The notes under the pieces: model-generated
The model's input: only the letters and a program-made list of their open reading frames with translations
The model's database searches: none
Told to the model about the DNA's origin: nothing
Made by a program: the position numbers and the translations under genes
Assembly (NCBI GenBank): GCA_000934455.1
Contig: KN887010.1
Span: 33,009 to 97,008, forward strand
DNA length: 64,000 nt
Source: Apostichopus parvimensis
Taxonomy: Eukaryota > Echinodermata > Holothuroidea > Aspidochirotida > Stichopodidae
Reading direction: 5' to 3'
In this document: positions 36,063-48,265 of the stretch, in pieces
Layout: the number at the start of each line of letters is the position of its first letter
Numbering within the stretch: the first letter of the stretch is position 1

Positions 36063-36083
36063 CGTCAAGTTTGGGAGTTACTT

Positions 36084-37800
36084 ACAAAATTAAAGAAAAA
36101 GAGCAAAATGTTGATCGAATGAAAGCAATCAGACAAAATGAAGCTTACAAAAAGAATGAACATCAGCAAAATGTAAGACGTTTGAAAACACTGAGAAAAA
36201 ATGCAGTTTAGAAAGTTAAGGAACAACAGCAAAATGTAACACGTTTGAAAACACTGAGGAAAAAGGCAGTTTACAAAGTTAAGGAACAACAGCAAAATCA
36301 GAGCAGAATTACAGCAGCAAGGAGAAATGTGTTATTCAAACTAAATGAAAGAACACAAAATGCTCACAGAGTTCTGTCATTGAGAAAAAAAAGGAGTATG
36401 TGACATTAGAACAACAATCTAATAAGAAACGTATGCAAAATTTAAGAACATGCACATCTTACTCCAAGAACGAGATAGAAAAGAATTTTATCCGGATTCA
36501 GAATCTAAGAAAAGATAGTAAGTTTAAGGTACAGGAAAGACAAAAAAACCTTCAACGCACTAAGGCTGTTAGAGCAAGAAATGGCAGCTGCAACATGAAA
36601 GAAAGAACCACAACAGAGTGAGAATGCAGTCCCTGCTTACAGAAGCCATGTACAAAGCAAAGGAAAAGATAGCCAAAAAAGGAGATATGCAACAACTTGG
36701 AACAACTGATCAACCAAAAAATGCCTACTGATGAAAGTGCATTCACTTCTACCAAATCTTTTCAAGCAGTACAACAACATTTTTGGCAGTCTGTTTCAGT
36801 TGGACCAAAATATGTTTGCTGTTCTTGAGAACAGTTATGGTACAAGGAAAGCGTTGTCTCCACAAATCGTATAAAATCAAGTAGCGAAGGAAGTAAATCA
36901 TGGCTTCCAGAAAATGAACAGAAGTATATCTGTAGAACATTTAACCTTTATGTCAAAACTGGAAGAACACCGCTTCTAGGATTAGACAATAACATGTATC
37001 TGCCTGAAGTCCCAGATGAACTTCAATTACACTCTCTAGAAGAAAGGCTTGTTGCACTTCGTACTCCATTCATGCAAATGAGAGAATTGCCTAGAGGACG
37101 TCAAAAACCATGAAAGGAAATATAGTAAATGTACCTGCTGATGTATCAACAACTGTAAGAACACTGCCTCGTAGATTGGATGACGGCCAAATCATCCCAG
37201 TCAAATTTAAGAGAAAGTTATCATAAAATCACTCAGTACAAAGTCAAAACATAAGGCCAAAGAAAGTGGTCGCTGCTGCTAAATGGCTTGTAAAAAATAG
37301 CCAGCTATATCAAGATGAAGGTCTAACAGTTGAAGACACCTGGACAGATTCATTCCAAGAATTGAAAATGATTGGGAAGAATTTATAGATAGTGATCAAC
37401 CAGATGTAGGCTTTGAAAACATATTACAACCACAAGAACATACAACAGTAGAAACAGTTCAGCAAACTGAAGTGGAACTGGATTGTGATGAAGAATGGAC
37501 AGAAATACAAAGAGAAGACATTGAAGCAACAGGCACACTAGATACCATGCTTACTCCAAATTTTGAAGATGACAATCTTGCATATTGCTTTGCCCCAAGT
37601 GAAGGGAATTGTCCACTAGGGTTGTTCCAGGATAAGTATTCAGAAGAAGTAGCTTTTCCAACCCTATTTTCTGGACACACCAGGAACAAATTAAACTTAA
37701 AGTTCATTACAGCAATATTTGTAAGTGCGAATTACGTCAAATTCAGCAGAAAGCAACCATTAGTTTACGAAAGAAAAAGACAAAAGGGAAAAAACTAACT
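36084..37800 (+). pseudogene. Helentron N-terminal repeats and DUF6570-like region
   Basis: From 36084 the frame reads repeated units of 21 residues of the form AVYKVKEQQQNVTRLKTLRKK; at least four clear and two weak copies follow each other. Next come a CCSCEQLWYKESV zinc-type motif, then LPEVPDELQLHSLEERLVA, MQMRELPRG and VNVPADVSTTVRTLPR, the DUF6570 pattern that precedes the Rep region in many Helitrons. The last part (37472-37798) is acidic and ends in ADEVAFPTLF-like EEVAFPTLFSG. Several stops and frame changes are present. Confidence 0.7.
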
Positions 37801-37864
37801 GCAGAACACTTCAAGAATATGGAACAAGTGCAAACAATTACTTTCACTTCATGAGGGCTACAGG

Positions 37865-39836
37865 GTGTTCAGAACACTGAAAGGTTCTCCTCCTTACTGG
37901 GAAAAAGCCAAAAAAGAGCTTTTTGCAATGGTCAGACAGTTAGGAATTCTAACATGGTTTTTGTCCTTTTCAGCTGCAGAGACTCGATGGTTACATATGC
38001 TCCGTATTCTGGGCAGAATAGTCCAGCAAAGAGAACTTTCAGACAATGAATTGTTGAACATGACATGGCAAGAAAAGTCAGATCTCATTCAGAGTGACCC
38101 AGTTACATGTGCAAGACATTTTGATTATATGGTACGTAGATTTATCAATGATGTATTGCAGAGCTCATATCATCCAATTGTTGAGACGATCGATCACTTC
38201 TACAGAGTAGAATTTCAGCAAAGAGGTTTTGCTCACATTCACATGCTAGCATGGATCAGAGATGCCCCAGTGTATGATGATGCAACAAACTCTGTCACAT
38301 GCAAGAAACCACCACTAACTGTCAATCATTCAGTTAACTTGCAATCACACAGTCATGCAAAAACATGTACAAAGAAAAGACAGGGTGTTTGTAGGTTTGG
38401 CTTTCCAATTCCACCAATGCCAAAGACGATGATTCTCACTCCATTAGGAGATGTGACAAATGAAGAAAAAGAACAATTGCCATAGCTGTATAACAAGGTG
38501 AAATGCTATTTAGATGGCCTGAAGTTAGCAGATGTCTCTACTACATTTCAAGAAATGCTTCAAATCCTTGAAACCACAGAAGAACAGTACATTCGTGCCA
38601 TTAGGTTTAACCTGACATCTGCTCCAGTGTTTCTACAAAGATCCCCAAGTGAGATACGAGTTAATGCCTACAACAAGGCCTTACTAGAAACATGGAAAGC
38701 TAACATGGACACGCAATATGTTCTAGATGCATATTCTTGTGCTATGTACATTGTCTCTTACATCAGCAAGGGTCAGATAAGAATGAGCAATTTAATGCAA
38801 CGTGCTACAAAAGAAGCAAGAGAGGGTAACCTTGATATCAAGCAACGTGTGAGACACATAGGAAAAAAGTTCTTAAACCATGTTGAAATCAGTGCTCAAG
38901 AGGCTGTTTATTTGGTTCTTCAAATGTCTCTCAGGAAAGCTTCCAGACAGTTCATATTTATCAACACATCACCGCTAGAAGATCGCACAATATTGCTGAA
39001 ACCATTGTCTTACATTGAACAATTACCAGATAGTTCAACAGATATTGAATGTATGGGACTAATCAAAAAGTATGCTGCCCGGCCTAAAGCACTAGAAAGT
39101 TACTGTTTAGCTGACTTTGCTGCGTGGTTTGATATTTCCACCGACCAAAAAAAATCTGCTGAGGATATTCAAGATGAAACTCAATTTGATGACAACAACG
39201 AAGATGAACCCAATGTGCAAGAACATGAAGCCAACACAAAATGCTACACAGTGGGAAGTTTACTTTATAAAAAGAAAGAAAAAGAAACGAAAAATCGTTA
39301 GGTATGTGCGCTTCCATAAAGGCAATGATGTTGAAAATTACTGCAGAGAGCAATTGATGCTGTTTCTTCCTTGGCGAAAGGAGGCAGAGCTCATAGGGTT
39401 ATTTGAAACATACCAGGTCAACTACCACTCCTTAAAAGCAACCATCAAGGAAAAAGAAAAAGAATACAATCAAAACAGTGATGTTACTGATGTTGCAATA
39501 GAGTCTTTAGAGAATGGAGATGAATGTACTAACCAAAATGTTGCACCAAACACTGAACATGTACAACAGATAGATAGAGACAAACTGGAAAAGGCAGATC
39601 AAGAAAGACCACTTCAGCCACAAGAGTTATATGATATCGGTCAGGACATTGGTGTATCTGTAAACACACCAAAGACAGAGGAATTACTGAAACCGCGCCT
39701 ACCTGATTCTGACTATCATTCTATTGTTAACAGCCTCAATGTAAAGCAAAAAGGGTTTTTCTACCATGTACTTCACTGGTTTAAAACCCCCCAAAAGACA
39801 CAATGTACACATTTTTCACTGGAGGTGCAAGTGTAG
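37865..39836 (+). pseudogene. Helentron Rep (HUH nuclease) region
   Basis: FRTLKGSPPYWEKAKKELFA opens the Helitron-like N domain. QQRGFAHIHMLAWIRD carries the HUH-type H-x-H metal site. After a CRFGFP zinc segment, AYSCAMYIVSYISKGQ carries the Tyr pair that nicks and joins DNA in rolling-circle transposition. RYVRFHKGNDVENYCREQLM and LFLPWRKEAELIGLFETYQ then lead toward the helicase. The catalytic His and Tyr positions are still visible. A stop at about 38485 and a frame change near 39295 break the region. Confidence 0.8.
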
Positions 39837-41090
39837 GTAAATCGCAAGTACTGAAAGCCCTCTATAATGCACTCTTTAGATACTTCTCAACTGTACCTGA
39901 TGACACTCACATACTTTTGATGGCACCAACCGGTAAGGCAGCTTATGGTATTAAAGGTAACACAATACAGTGCCCTAGGAATACCAGCTAGCCAAGGTTC
40001 TCACTATAAGGCCTTAGCTTCTGACAGATTGAACTCTATGCAAATCAAATACCACAGTTTGAAAGTGGTTTTTATCGATGAAGTACCTATGGTTGGTAAT
40101 GGAATGTTGAAAAACATTGATCAGAGGCTACAAGAAATAATGGGTACCAAAACAGTGTTTGGAGGTGTTAGCATCATTGGTGTTGCTAATCTATTTCAAC
40201 TGAGGCCAGTATTTGATGGCTGGATATTTCATGATTTCAGCATTGGTTATGGCCCTTTAGCCACCAACCTATGGAAAGACAACTTCACAGCATTTGAACT
40301 GGATGAAATCATGCGACAAAGAGATGAGAAAACGTTTGCCATGGTTTTCAATCGTTTGAGAGAAGGAAACCACACAAAAGAAGACTTGATAATGTTAAAG
40401 ACCAGATAACTCCCTTTGGGAGTCATACCAACAAATGCTACCCATTTATTTCAAACCAACATTAAGGTCAATGCACATAACAACGATGTGTTTGCTTGTT
40501 TGAAAAGTGAAAAGGTTAAAATTCCTTCACAAGATATTGTTACAGGAGATGTTGCAAAAACAGTGGAAGAAAAGCTTTTGCAACATATTCCCAAAAACCA
40601 CGAAAAACAATGGGTTTGTTCCATGAGTTGTCCCTTGGAATTGGCCAAAGAGTAGACTTGTGTTTAAACGTGGCAGTTGATGATGGATTGATTAATGGGG
40701 CTTCGGGTGTACTGAAATATATTGACCAAAATCATGAAGGGAAAGTAATAATTGTTTGGCTACAATTTGATGACCCAGCTCTGGGGAAAACTATAGGCAT
40801 GCTAAGAAACATTTACTCACTGATGTCATTCCAAGGCAGTTGAGAATTGGCCGAAATAAAAATGCTGAGATTTTGCGCAAACAGTTTCCACTTCGTCCAG
40901 CTGCTGCAAAAACTGTTCATAGATGCCAAGGTGATACCCTAAATGAAGTAGTCATAGATATGTCAGAAGTAAGTCTCAATGTCACATTCACTATGTTGCT
41001 TTAAGTAGAGTTACATCATTGAACGGTCTTTTCATTCGCAGCCTTAATCCGTAAAAAATTAATGAAGATCCATACGTTGTGAAAGAAATG
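39803..41090 (+). pseudogene. Helentron PIF1-like helicase
   Basis: Walker A is FTGGASVGKSQVLKAL. LLMAPTGKAAYGIKGNTI is motif Ia. Walker B is VVFIDEVPMVGN. GGVSIIGVANLFQLRPV is motif III. GQRVDLCLNVAVDDGLINGA and TVHRCQGDTLNEVVIDMSE, YVALSRV are motifs V and VI. Gly-Asn in place of the more usual GDP/GD in motif III may be decay. Order and spacing are those of superfamily 1B helicases. Five or more breaks. Confidence 0.8.
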
Positions 41091-41149
41091 AATGAACTGC
41101 TAGAGCAATGCAGAAATGCATGTCTTCTTTACATCCCACTAAATACGCT

Positions 41150-41806
41150 ATAACAATCCTACATCAAAATGTAAGATCATTGCAAAAACATATGCCTTGA
41201 TATTCAGAATGACAAATCAATCCTTTCAGCTGATGTTCTTCTGTTTACAGAATGCCACCTCTCAAGAAAAGAAACTGGTGAAAACTTACAAATAACAGGA
41301 TACACACAATTTAAGAAATTTCAAGAAGAGGATTCCACAATACATTCTCCATATGGCACTGTGGTTTACACAAGAAGCAACATTTACATCACAAAACAGG
41401 AGACATTTAATTTTAATCATATTGAAATAACACTGACAACAATCGGCAACACTAGTTGAAAAATCCAAGTTATTGCCATATACAGACCCAAACCTGTGAG
41501 TATGGATCAGTTTGTACAAGCACTCACACACATATTTAACTTCATCAATGCATCACTACCCACTGTTGTCGCGGGAGACTTCAATGTTGACTTTTTTTCA
41601 AAACTCATGAGATAAACAAAGGCTTCTCTCTTTCTTTGTTGACTCACTGCATTTTTCACAGCTAATTGATGTTTCAACAACTGACTACAACTCATGTTTA
41701 GACCATATCTATACCAACATCTCCTCTGCTGTTGTAACTTGTGGAATTTTAGAAAGCTTTTACAGTGACCACAAAGCTACTTGGATCAGGTTACACAGTA
41801 AACAAT
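41150..41806 (+). pseudogene. Helentron AP-like endonuclease (EEP fold)
   Basis: ADVLLFTECHLS holds the metal-binding Glu; VIAIYRPK, then VVAGDFNVDFF holds the catalytic Asp-Asn pair; CLDHIYTN and FYSDHKATWI hold the final Asp-His. All major motifs of the family are present, though two stops and two frame changes intervene. The domain is related to the endonucleases of LINEs but here follows the helicase in the same orientation with only about 60 bases between, so it belongs to the Helentron, not to a separate LINE. Confidence 0.8.
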
Positions 41807-41810
41807 AGAT

Positions 41811-44800
41811 CACCATTTGTAGGCTCAAACTTTATGTTTGCAAAGGTCAACCTTACCAGTTCCTCCTATCAGCTATGAGAAATTATGAGCAATTCATGTA
41901 CCATCTTGTATCATATAATTTGTTCCAATGTGTTGATAAACATCTTCTTTGATATTCAAAACATCTTTTCCTGCCATCATTGTCCTTGTAACAGCACCTT
42001 CATTCTGTTTTCTGCCACATGCTCTTGTACAGTAAATATGCATTTTTTATTCTTCATTGCAGGATAATCTCCGTTCTATGCTGGATACTTGTAGCTTGAT
42101 TCCTCTAATTTTCTCTATCAACACATCAAAGGGCTGCCAATGGCTAACAAATGAAACTGTTTCCAGCTGTCAGCAGGCCAACTGGTGCTTGGACAAAGCT
42201 GAGCTTTACAGCCATATTATGTCTCATAATTCGGAACAGCAAAGAAGCAAGAACTTGACAAGTGCTGCATGGTGAAGCATCTTAGAACTGAAGAACTAAA
42301 TAATTGTTCATGAAGACCAAAGGGATGAAAGTTTGATTCATTATGTAATCAATTATGAACACAACCCCAATTTTTCCCAATGGATTTCCAATTTCAGTGT
42401 TGTATTTCACATCTTTCCTTACAGGTTCCCTTCAAAACATATGCATAAGTGGTACATATCCCAGTCTTACATTTTGAAATGAGATTTTTTTCCTGCAATT
42501 AACATCTGTGTTAGCTACACTGTATTTAACAAATCAACAATGAAAACAAGGTATATTGCGGGGATCTTTGTTAGATAAGGTTTGTTTAGATTTGCTTGAT
42601 ATATTGCCAAAAATCCAAATACAAGTGATAAAGTACATGATCACATGTTTTGTTTTGATACATACCAAATCAAATTGCGTGTATCTTTGATTTTTGCATT
42701 GAAATGTGGATTATAATAGTATTGAGCGTGATGTGTATGTTAATGTTTGTGTGGGAGGCTGGAGTGTGTGCAATACTTTTTATGTTTGTGTGTTTGTACG
42801 TTCACCTTTCTTTCTTGGAACATAATTTGGATATGCACACTGAGAATGCAGCTTTACCATATTTAGAAAAAAATCTCAGCTGTATTTGGTTTATGCTAAA
42901 GGTCATACAGGGTCACCAGATGTCCAAAACTTGTAATCCTAAAATATCGTACATTCCCAAAACCCAAAGATAAAAAAGATCATTTATGCATGCAATGTAC
43001 ATCATCCAAAGAATATGTAGTTCAGCTGGAAATGATTTTGCCATCAAAAGTACATTTCTTAGCTACAACTAACAATTCCAAAAAACATGATGTTACTTAT
43101 ACTATGCCCCACATCAACCTACCCCACATATTGTCCAAGCAATAATGTATCTATTGCCATTATCGAAATATCACAATAATTCTTAATTCTTTATCGCAAT
43201 AGGAAAAAGGTAATATCGGCCAACACTAATTGCCTTCATCCACCTCAGGCAAAAACCAATATGGTTATGACTGAACTACTAAATAGCAACCCTTTTGGTA
43301 AATATACAACAGTAAGACTGAGGTCAATACAATTTTTGACAGAATTCACTTTAAGAATGAATTTTTTTTTTACCCGTTGATTTCCTTTACTTTTGTCAAC
43401 ATGCGGGATATGCAAACATCTTTTAAATGGAGGCAACTACATTTTCATGAATATAGAACAATCTTTTGGGATGAACTCAACTTTAAGGGAGAATTCCGGA
43501 CAATGAAGACCACATTGATTGAAGAGTGTTCTTTGGTGCTGGAATAATGCATAACTGATAGAGGGTCTTTTCTTCTTTTTTTTTCATGTAATATGTACAT
43601 TTGATTTTACATTACTAGCCAAATAAACAGGGAACCAGTTCAACAACATGCAATTACAGTTTGGTGCATTTAGAACAAATTCTTAGAGATGAAGTCAACT
43701 TAAAGGGTGACTTCATAAAGGTGAAGTTCCCATTGGTAGAGGTGATTTTTTGTCATGGAATCAATGCATTTCTGATGGAGCGACTTTGTTTTTATGAAGT
43801 CAATTAATGTTTTTCATGTTATATGTACATTGTTTTCAGTACTAGCCCAAAAAACTGGGGACCATTCTCGATAACATGCAACACACTCTGTAGTGTATCA
43901 TCTATTTCTGTTCCAACATATTACTGATCTGCTCCCGCCATCTGATTGATATTTGAATCCCTTTTTTCTACTTCAGTGGTATTGCAGGACTACATTGGCT
44001 AAAACGTTTAAACTGGGTTGATAGAAGCACTACAAGCAATGATCATTTAGCTGGTCCTGCACATCTGATAAATGTTAGCTTTTTTGATTTCTTGGATTAC
44101 CTGATATTTCAGCTTTTACTGAAATAATACTTCCACCCTTGCTGCTTTTTAACACCCACCAAATATAGCTAAAAGGATTCATTCACCCTACTGTAGCCAT
44201 GATAATGCTGAAATGTTTATATATGACTCCACACCAGATAAAACAACTTCTTGCCTTTTTTTAAACCTTATATATTTGTGAACAAATCTTCGTTCTATAA
44301 AAATTCATATAATTGACTTGTGCTCAGTCCAATTATCTTGATAAGAGCACCTAAGTTAAACAAATTCAACTTCTCTTATGAGGCTTCTTACAAAAACAGG
44401 AGGGCTTTGAACACCTTGATGAATGACAGTACACATATGCACTTGACTACACCTTACCAATTACTAAGAAAATTCACTGGAAGTTGACATAAACTAGACC
44501 ACATCATGACCAACGATCAGTACTTGGATATCACTAATTTTCCTGATGAGTGAAAGAAACTGACCCTGCCAAATAAAATTGTTCTCTTAAGCACAAACAA
44601 TCTCGTGTGGTTCCATTTCCCCTCAATTTCAAGACTCCACCTATAGCTACACCACTTTATCTTAGTCCAGCTGCATTTGTCAGGATTGTGATTTCAAATA
44701 GCCATTAAGGCAAGCCAAGGTCCTGAAGTTCATCACCTTTTGGAGTCACTTCAAGGCACACTTTTCTGGTGAAACCACCTCAGATGGCAGAAATGACAAC

Positions 44801-46130
44801 CCCATCACATTGCATTTGAATCTCAAGTAGAGAGGAAGAGAAGATTGCATTCCACAGCACCTCAACACATATCAAATGTTTGTTGAATTTTATACTTTCA
44901 TAGTACAAGTCCTGTTGCGTTTCAGACCATAATCATATAGCACACAATAAGTTAATATATGCTTTATTAGCTTTCATAACAGTGATAAAAGCAGGCCAAC
45001 CTCAAAAGTTGAATCTGATCTTCTGCTTCACTTATTACTTCGAAACATAATGCAAATCATAGTACATGCATTAACTCTGTTATAGCATTATTAAACAATT
45101 GTACTGAAGACTTTTCGTTTAAATTGCATGCTACAGTGCTATCTATTTTTTAATTACTTAATCGATTACTTTCAAAACACTGATATTCTTTTACTACGTC
45201 GTCCATGTATCTATATGACTTGTATTTGATTACCCTGTTTGAAAAAGATATAAGCTCTGCTATCAACGGTGTTAGATAACTCCTATTGCATTATAATGAA
45301 ACATGTATATTTTCGGGTTGTTGTACACAGATCTCAGTACCACATGACTTACCATTTGTTATAAAAATATTCAAGACTTCCTTGTTTAATAAGTAATATA
45401 CATATCATATATACCTTTTTTGTATTTAGCAGAATATGTGAATAAACCAATATCAAATATTAAGCTATCAACGCTTTCGGAGTAAGGCTGCTATTACGTA
45501 GGGCACATTAGACGACACTGTATGCTATTACCAGTAACAGTTGGAACCAACTAAAATGCCATATGTTAAGATTACACATTAATTGTGCTATTGTTGATAT
45601 TGTGTCATCAGTAATTACAAGAACATGGAGCTATTTGGTTCAAGCGTTATGTAGACGTTAGGTAGAACATATATGACTGTTCCCCACTAGCAAACTAAAC
45701 TGTCTAAACACATGGTTATCTGCAACCGTTCCTGCGATCATTTTCTGTATATTACAGAGATGTGTGCGCATACTTTGGTGCCACAACCGCCCCATACTAA
45801 AGACATCTCAATATTTTTCACTTGCTTTGTCAGAGATACCTTGATTACAGTCGGATTCACATGTGTTATTTGTTGCGAAAGCTAACCAGGGAGAGGTTTA
45901 GAACTTAAGATACGAATTATTCAGATTGCTAGCCATCAATTTTTGGCTTCTTCAAATGCATGAGCCACCATATCAGATCAACTAAAGCAAATATGCCTTA
46001 AAATGCTGATTGAGTAGCATACTTCATGAATACTGTAATGTAGTGAATATATTAGCTGCAAGTTCATATGTACAGCTTCAAAGATAAGCTAACTGGTTAA
46101 AAAATTGCTTATAAAGAAAAATTATTTTAA
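41811..46130. other. Non-coding stretch
   Basis: AT-rich and without persistent coding signal. A two-copy duplication lies at 43450-43885 (listed separately). A frame at 42704-42973 has no recognisable domain. Confidence 0.5.
43450..43885 (+). repeat. Imperfect 220-bp tandem duplication
   Basis: Copy 1 (about 43450-43660) and copy 2 (about 43676-43885) share agaacaa..tt, gatgaa(c/g)tcaact, aagg, catgt.atatgtacat, ctagcc and aacaacatgcaa / gataacatgcaa in the same order. Divergence is high, so it is old. Confidence 0.65.
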
Positions 46131-46137
46131 TGGTATG

Positions 46138-48265
46138 TGATATTATACTTTCTATTCAAGCTTGGCCCAATTTGACTGGGATAGTATAAAAACAATCAAT
46201 GTAAATGATGCATATGTCAATTTCCTTCAATTATATAATGAGATGTTTTCCAAATATTGCCCCCTCAAAAAGATAAAGTTTAAAGGTAAATCACCGACCC
46301 CTTGGATAACTAATGCAATTCTCAAATCTATACATACAATAAACCGATTATATAAAAATATTCTTTAAGAACAGATGTATCCAGAACTAATTATGTAAAT
46401 TATAAACATAAGCTTACTGATGTTATTCGGATGGTAAAATGGAATTATTTTGACACTAAATTTCAAGCTAATGCAGGTAGTATGAGAGAAACATGGAAAA
46501 CAATAAATGAAGCTATGAAACATAAAAATAAAGGTAACAAATATCCGACTGAAATAGTTCATAATAATGAAACAGTTAAAAACCTGGAAAGTATTTCGAA
46601 TATTATTTATGATTTCTTTGTAAACATTGGTGCTGATTTGGCTTGTACGATTCCCCGTACCGTTGTTAATGTAAATAAATTCTTGAATGAACCTTATTTA
46701 AACAGTATGTACATGTTTCCCACCAGTGTTGAGGAAATATATTCTATTGTAAGTACATTGAAATTAAATAAAAGTCCAGGTTTTGATAATGTTCATGTTA
46801 ATATTGTAAAGAAAACAATTAATGGTATATTAGAACCCCTTCGCTACATTTTCAATTGATCTCTTTCCTCAGGTATTTTACCAGATAACTTAAAAATTGC
46901 CAAAGTCATTCCATTATATAAATCTGGTTGTCCTCTTAATGTAAAAAATTAGCGACCAATTTCAGTTCTTCCTTTATTTTCGAAAATTCTCGAGCGTATT
47001 GTATATAATCGCGTTTATAACTTTCTTTGTAAATGTTTTATTCTTTAAGAGTCAGTATGGTTTTCGTTCACGTTATTCTACTTACATGGCAGTAATTGAC
47101 CTATTTGCTAAAGTGGGGGGTGCTCTCGATAATAATGAATATGGTCTTGGTGTTTTCTTAGATTTATGAAAGGCATTTGATACAGTTAATCATCAAATTC
47201 TTCTTCGTAAACTACATCACTATGGGGCTAGGGGTACAGCTTATAACTGGTTCTTATCGTATCTTACAAATAGACAGCAATATGTTTCCCTAGGGTCGTG
47301 TAATTCAGATTATCAAAATATTTCATGTGGTGTTCCTGAGGGTTCGATTTTGGGTCCTCTTTTATTTCTTATTTATATTAACGATATTGGTAATGCCTCA
47401 AATCACATGTCTTATATACTTTTTGCTGACGATACAAATTTATTTGACAAACACAAAGATCCTCATTTTGCAGCAAGAGTTCTAAATACCGAGCTTAATA
47501 AGATATCTGCATGGTTTCAAGTAAATAAGTTATCACTGCATACATGTGAGTCTAATTCTATAATATTTCTGCCCCCGCAAAAGCCCACCCCCATTATTAA
47601 CTTATTTATAGGTAATGAAAAAAGAAATTGTGCTTCATTTTACTAAATTTCTAGGTTTAATCATTGACAATAATCTAAGCTGGAAGCTTCAAGTTCAGAA
47701 AGTATCTAAGACAGTCTCCAAAAACATTAGTATCTTGTATAAGTTCAAAGACCTTTTTTCTAAGCAAGTACTCTTTTCATTATATAACACCCTTATTTTA
47801 CCACACTTAAACTATTGTGCAAATGTCTGGGCTAACTCGCACCCATCTATTGTTAATCGCCTATTCATCCTCCAGAAGCGTGCCGTACGATGTATCAACA
47901 ATGTTCTGTACCGTGATCACACTGCAGCTTTTTTCAAAGACAACCGGATACTTAGCATTTTCGACTTATACCACTACCAATTAGGCATATCTTTATGTAC
48001 AAATTTAATCACAATTGACTTCCACCCAATTTTAGCTCTTTTTTCATGAAGGCAGGCAATGTTAACCATTATGATACACGAAATAGGGACAATTATTTTC
48101 ATAGATTATGTCGTTCTTCTTATCAAAAGACAATCCGCATAAGTGGCCCCACGCATATCAATTCCTCACGCGTTTTTCTGTGCAACACCAGTGCCGCAGC
48201 GAAATAGCGGTCCCTGGATTACGTTGAGTTCTCATTAGACTCTCTTTTTACAAAACTATTAAAAC
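46138..48265 (+). mobile_element. LINE (jockey/CR1-like reverse transcriptase), 5'-truncated
   Basis: Begins just before the reverse transcriptase (FDWDSIKTINVNDAYVNF, SPTPWITNAILKSI), then LKLNKSPGFDNVHVNI, RPISVLPLFSKILERIV, KAFDTVNHQILLRKLHHYG, CGVPEGSILGPLLFLIYIND and the active site YILFADDTNLF. It ends with FLGLIIDNNLSWKLQVQ, NTLILPHLNYCANVW and a NHYDTRNRDNYFH tail. The upstream endonuclease is absent. VPEGS in place of VPQGS is likely decay. At least five stops or frame changes are present. The codon use is strongly AT-biased compared with the 14.8-16.7 kb LINE. Confidence 0.85.

Larger units (their letters stand above)
36080..41810 (+). mobile_element. Helentron (Helitron with C-terminal AP-like endonuclease), decayed
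   Basis: A single ordered set of domains runs along the plus strand: 21-residue coiled-coil repeats, a DUF6570-like region, the Helitron-like N region, the Rep HUH nuclease, a PIF1-like helicase and an exonuclease-endonuclease-phosphatase domain. An endonuclease after the helicase is the mark of the animal Helentron/Helitron2 group. More than ten frame changes and stops interrupt it, so this copy is not autonomous. Termini, including the 3' hairpin, could not be placed. Confidence 0.85.

Noticed and set aside
41150-41806. Endonuclease as part of a separate LINE
   Set aside because: It follows the helicase in the same orientation with no reverse transcriptase after it; the Helentron explains it better.
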